From positions 1-45,283 of the IMG/VR virus record IMGVR_UViG_3300047335_000108: 45,283 bases of DNA. One strand, 5' to 3'. This document shows, in pieces, positions 42,714-45,283 of the stretch. Every line of letters begins with the position of its first letter. Position 1 is the stretch's first letter. The position numbers were made by a program, and so were the translations under genes. The stretch is from a virus. Under the pieces are notes generated by a model, which was given only the letters and a program-made list of their open reading frames with translations, was not told where the DNA came from and ran no database searches.

Positions 42714-43757
42714 ATGGGAAGGACATTCGAGGACAAGGCCGCAACTCGGGAGCAGACCCCGTGCATGGTGGGGATCGTTGGGCCCAGCGGCACCGGCAAG
42801 ACATTCTCGGCTCTTCGCCTCGCCACCGGCATGCAGCGCGTGACCGGAGGAGACATCGGCTTCATCGACACGGAAGCGCGGCGCGCACTCCACTACGCCG
42901 ATCGCTTCAAATTCCGCCACCTGGAGTTTGGTGCGCCGTTCGGATCGCTCGACTACTTGGCGGCGATCGATCACTTTGTGCGGAAGGGCGTCAAAACCAT
43001 CATCGTGGACTCGATGTCCCACGAGCACGAGGGGCCAGGGGGCCTACTCGAGCAGCATGCGGAAGAGACGGAGCGGCTCGCCAAAAAGTTCAACACGAGC
43101 GAGGCGAAGGTTCAGCTCTCCGCGTGGGGTCCGTGCAAGGCGAACCGACGACGGATGATCAACTCGATCCTCCAGTTGCCCATCAACACGATCTTTTGTT
43201 TCCGCGCGAAAGAAAAGCTCAAGGTCGTAAAGGGGAAGGACCCGGAGAATCGGGGCTATCAGCCGATCGCTGGCGAGGAGTTTCTCTTCGAGATGCTCCT
43301 CAACGTCATGCTGCTCCCGGGATCGAACGGGCATCCCGCTTGGAAGAGCGACATCGAGGACGAGCGCGCGATGATGAAGTGCCCGGTCCAGTTTCATGGC
43401 ATGTTCGCGAACGACGTTCAGCTTTCGGAGGACATCGGGCAACAGCTCGTCGAGTGGTCGTCCGGCGTGAGCTCGAAGCCGACGAAGACAGCGCGAGAGC
43501 GGATCGTCGAGAACTGGACGAAGCTTGGTGTCACCGAAGAGCAGCTCGTCGCGAAGATTGGGCACTCGCTCGAGTCGGTGACCGACGACGAACGGAAGAT
43601 GTTGTCTGCGCTCGGAGCGGCCATCAAGTCGGGCGCCGTTACGCGCGAAGTCGCATTCCCGCAACCGAAGGTCGAGCTCTCCCCCGACGGAGAGCCCGTG
43701 CCGCCGCACGTTGGGCGTGAACCTGGAGAGGACGACGATAAGGAGATCAGCGAATGA
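42714..43757 (+). CDS. RecA-like/AAA ATPase of the recombination module, 347 aa
   Basis: Walker A is GPSGTGKT at 23-30, Walker B TIIVDSM at 95-101, and FIDTEARRALHYAD near 50-63 follows the pattern of Sak4-like phage nucleotide-binding proteins. INTIFCFRAKEKLK forms a later core strand. The C-terminal 90 residues (ARERIVENWTKLGVTEEQLV) are an extra helical unit absent from small Sak4 proteins. It pairs with the upstream exonuclease. Start ATG 42714 follows GAGGAGGTC. Confidence 0.75.
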   Translation: MGRTFEDKAATREQTPCMVGIVGPSGTGKTFSALRLATGMQRVTGGDIGFIDTEARRALHYADRFKFRHLEFGAPFGSLDYLAAIDHFVRKGVKTIIVDSMSHEHEGPGGLLEQHAEETERLAKKFNTSEAKVQLSAWGPCKANRRRMINSILQLPINTIFCFRAKEKLKVVKGKDPENRGYQPIAGEEFLFEMLLNVMLLPGSNGHPAWKSDIEDERAMMKCPVQFHGMFANDVQLSEDIGQQLVEWSSGVSSKPTKTARERIVENWTKLGVTEEQLVAKIGHSLESVTDDERKMLSALGAAIKSGAVTREVAFPQPKVELSPDGEPVPPHVGREPGEDDDKEISE

Positions 43758-44902
43758 ACACGGCCGAACAATTGGACGATCCGACGACTGCGCTCGCGAC
43801 AATCATTCAACCGCTGGAATCATCGAAAGCGACGATCGTTCGAGAGGCGTTCGCCTCCATGATCGCTCAGGTCGAAGCGTGGCAGACGGAGGCCCGCGGC
43901 TTGGTGGTCACGAGCGAGGACCAGATCCCCAAGATGAAGCGTGCCCGCCTACTTCGCCTCGAGGTGAAGGAGGCCCGGGTCAAGCTCGAGAAGAAGCGCA
44001 AGGCGATGAAGGAGGGGATCGTCCTTGAAGGCCGTGCGATCGATGGTGCATTCGCGATCTTCGAGAGTTTCGCCAAGCCCATAGAGACGCATCTGCTCGA
44101 GCAAGAGCGGTTCGCTGAGCGCGCGGAATCCGCCCGAAAGGATGCGCTTCGTTCCGCTCGCACCGAAGCGCTCCTCGCGCTCGACGTCATCCCCGCAGCA
44201 ATGCCTGGCGCCATTGGGGAGATGAGCGAAGAGGCGTGGGCATCTGTACTTGATGATGCAAAGGCTGCTCGCGCCGCACGACTTGAAGAGGCCCGAATCG
44301 CCGAAGAGGCTCACGTTGAGGCGCTCCGCATCGTCGCCGAGAAGGAAGCGGCCCGAAAGGCGGAAGCCGCCAAGGCTGAAGGGGAGCGTCGAGCGCGCGA
44401 GGAGGCGCAGCGAATCGAGAATGAGCGCCTCAAGGCGGAAGCCGCCGCACGCGAAGCCGAGCTGTCGAAGGAGCGTGCCGCGCGTGAAGCTTCCGAGAAG
44501 GCAGCCATGGAGCGAGAAGTGGCCGCAAAACGAGAGGCCCATGAAGCCGACCAAAGGCAACGCGCCGAGCAACGGGCCGAACTCGACGCCGTCCGAGCAG
44601 AAGCGGCAGCCCGGGAGAAAGCCGCGCAACTCGCTAAGGCCGAGGCAGAGGCCCGCGCTGAAGAGCTACAGCAGAAAGAGGCGATGCGCGTCGCCGCGCA
44701 GGCAGAATCGAAGAAGCCCACGAAGGCGAAGTACATCGCGATGATTCAGGCCCTCACCGAGATATCGCAATGGGATAGAGGGTCGCTCGATCAGTTCGGC
44801 GATGAAGAGGACGTGCATTCCGTAAGCATCGCCCGCACGTGCCTGACTGCGATTGGTGAGGCACCTTCCGTCGGCGACTGCAAGCTCGAGGGGGCGGCGT
44901 AG
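43754..44902 (+). CDS. Coiled-coil protein downstream of the recombination genes, 382 aa
   Basis: Residues 1-115 are helical with KRARLLRLEVKEARVKLEKK, a region also found in phage DUF1351-type proteins next to recombinases. Residues 165-315 are a continuous Ala/Glu/Arg/Lys coiled coil (EEARIAEEAHVEALRIVAEK, EKAAMEREVAAKREAHEADQ). The C-terminal 60 residues (YIAMIQALTEISQWDRGSLD) are globular. It overlaps the ATPase gene by four bases. It may be a recombination accessory; function unproved. Confidence 0.65.
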   Translation: MNTAEQLDDPTTALATIIQPLESSKATIVREAFASMIAQVEAWQTEARGLVVTSEDQIPKMKRARLLRLEVKEARVKLEKKRKAMKEGIVLEGRAIDGAFAIFESFAKPIETHLLEQERFAERAESARKDALRSARTEALLALDVIPAAMPGAIGEMSEEAWASVLDDAKAARAARLEEARIAEEAHVEALRIVAEKEAARKAEAAKAEGERRAREEAQRIENERLKAEAAAREAELSKERAAREASEKAAMEREVAAKREAHEADQRQRAEQRAELDAVRAEAAAREKAAQLAKAEAEARAEELQQKEAMRVAAQAESKKPTKAKYIAMIQALTEISQWDRGSLDQFGDEEDVHSVSIARTCLTAIGEAPSVGDCKLEGAA

Positions 44903-45169
44903 ATGGGTCTATTTTGGCTGTCGTTTTGCGACACTGAGCGACCGGAGGGACAGCAATTTCTCGGGGCGTGCATGGTACATGGCGAGACGCTGGAGGATGC
45001 GATCCTCACGGCGTGGATGCTGAGAGTCAATCCGGGCGGCGAAGTGGCTAGCCTGGAGGTCCCGCCGACCGTGGAGACCCATGTGGCGAGCAAATGGATC
45101 GGTCGCCTGCTCACGCGAGAAGAAGCCGAGCAGTTCGACCGCGAGATCGCGCCACACGGTGTCTCGTGA
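44903..45169 (+). CDS. Conserved hypothetical phage protein, 88 aa
   Basis: MGLFWLSFCDTERPEGQQFL, GACMVHGETLEDAILTAWML and RVNPGGEVASLEVPPTVETH follow a pattern I recognise from small proteins in many phages and prophages (WLSF-D-x-ERP-x-G-x-QFLG ... NPGGEV), with no known role. It ends at TGA 45167-45169, inside the terminal repeat. The same frame stays open for 30 more codons after the stop and encodes a Cys/His-rich stretch. Confidence 0.75.
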   Translation: MGLFWLSFCDTERPEGQQFLGACMVHGETLEDAILTAWMLRVNPGGEVASLEVPPTVETHVASKWIGRLLTREEAEQFDREIAPHGVS

Positions 45170-45283
45170 CCCTCCCCACCGTGTGTCCACGAGCACGATT
45201 ATGCGAAGTGCGGCGACGAGACGTATTGCGGGTGCACGCCACCCGGACAAGTCGAGTCGTAGGAGATTCACGGTAATGCGCGC
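45157..45283. repeat. Terminal direct repeat, right copy
   Basis: Identical to bases 1-127; see the left copy. Genes crossing this end continue at base 1, so the rightward operon is unbroken from 40528 to the terminator at 683-721. Confidence 0.9.

Noticed and set aside
1-45283. CRISPR arrays, insertion sequences, transposase genes, riboswitches
   Set aside because: No regularly spaced repeats with unique spacers, no terminal inverted repeats with a transposase, and no recognisable riboswitch core were seen.

Overview
The window is one complete circular temperate-phage genome with a contractile tail (myovirus). Bases 1-127 are repeated exactly at 45157-45283. This is the usual end overlap of a circular contig, so the unique genome is 45,156 bp. 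Base composition is GC-rich, and almost every gene joins the next by an ATGA, GTGA or TAATG overlap. The lipobox lipoprotein, GH24-type lysozyme and TTGACA-type promoters fit a high-GC Gram-negative host. A Myxococcota or other deltaproteobacterial-grade host is possible, because the attP-inside-int arrangement is known from Myxococcus phage Mx8, but the sequence does not prove it.

Layout. (1) 39.6-40.5 kb is the immunity region: a rightward Xre-type repressor gene lies between two outward promoters, each with the palindrome GATTCC-N4-GGAATC in its -35/-10 spacer. (2) The rightward early operon (40.5-45.16 kb, continuing across the junction to 0.6 kb) holds small proteins, a RecE/DUF3799-like exonuclease, a RecA-like ATPase and a coiled-coil protein. 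It ends at a strong terminator at 683-721. (3) A small rightward cluster at 0.8-1.85 kb has its own candidate promoter and hairpins, a small HTH protein and a lipoprotein, and looks like a moron. (4) The leftward early operon (39.9 down to about 25.2 kb) carries a Cro-like gene, an alanine-repeat protein, an excisionase-like gene, an integrase containing attP, many small zinc-motif proteins, a stand-alone DnaA domain IV protein, a DNA methyltransferase, a replication initiator with an internal iteron array, a helicase loader, an antirepressor, RusA, a methyltransferase/DUF707/glycosyltransferase cassette and a putative late regulator. (5) The leftward late operon (24.9 down to 1.93 kb) runs terS, terL, portal, protease/scaffold, decoration, capsid (Mu-like head set), connectors, sheath, tube, frameshifted chaperone, tape measure, baseplate (hub/spike, gp25/W, J, I-position), fibres including a polyglycine adhesin, holin and lysozyme. 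It ends at a minus-strand terminator at 1853-1886.

The most striking signals are: an 11-bp-phased array of GGATTCC/GGAATCC half-sites inside the initiator gene (32952-33046), with the same half-site and the same N4 spacing as the two immunity operators 7 kb away; and an attP core made of a tRNA 3' half (37171-37220) embedded in the integrase reading frame, so that integration must swap the integrase C-terminus. No function is invented for the many small unrecognised proteins.
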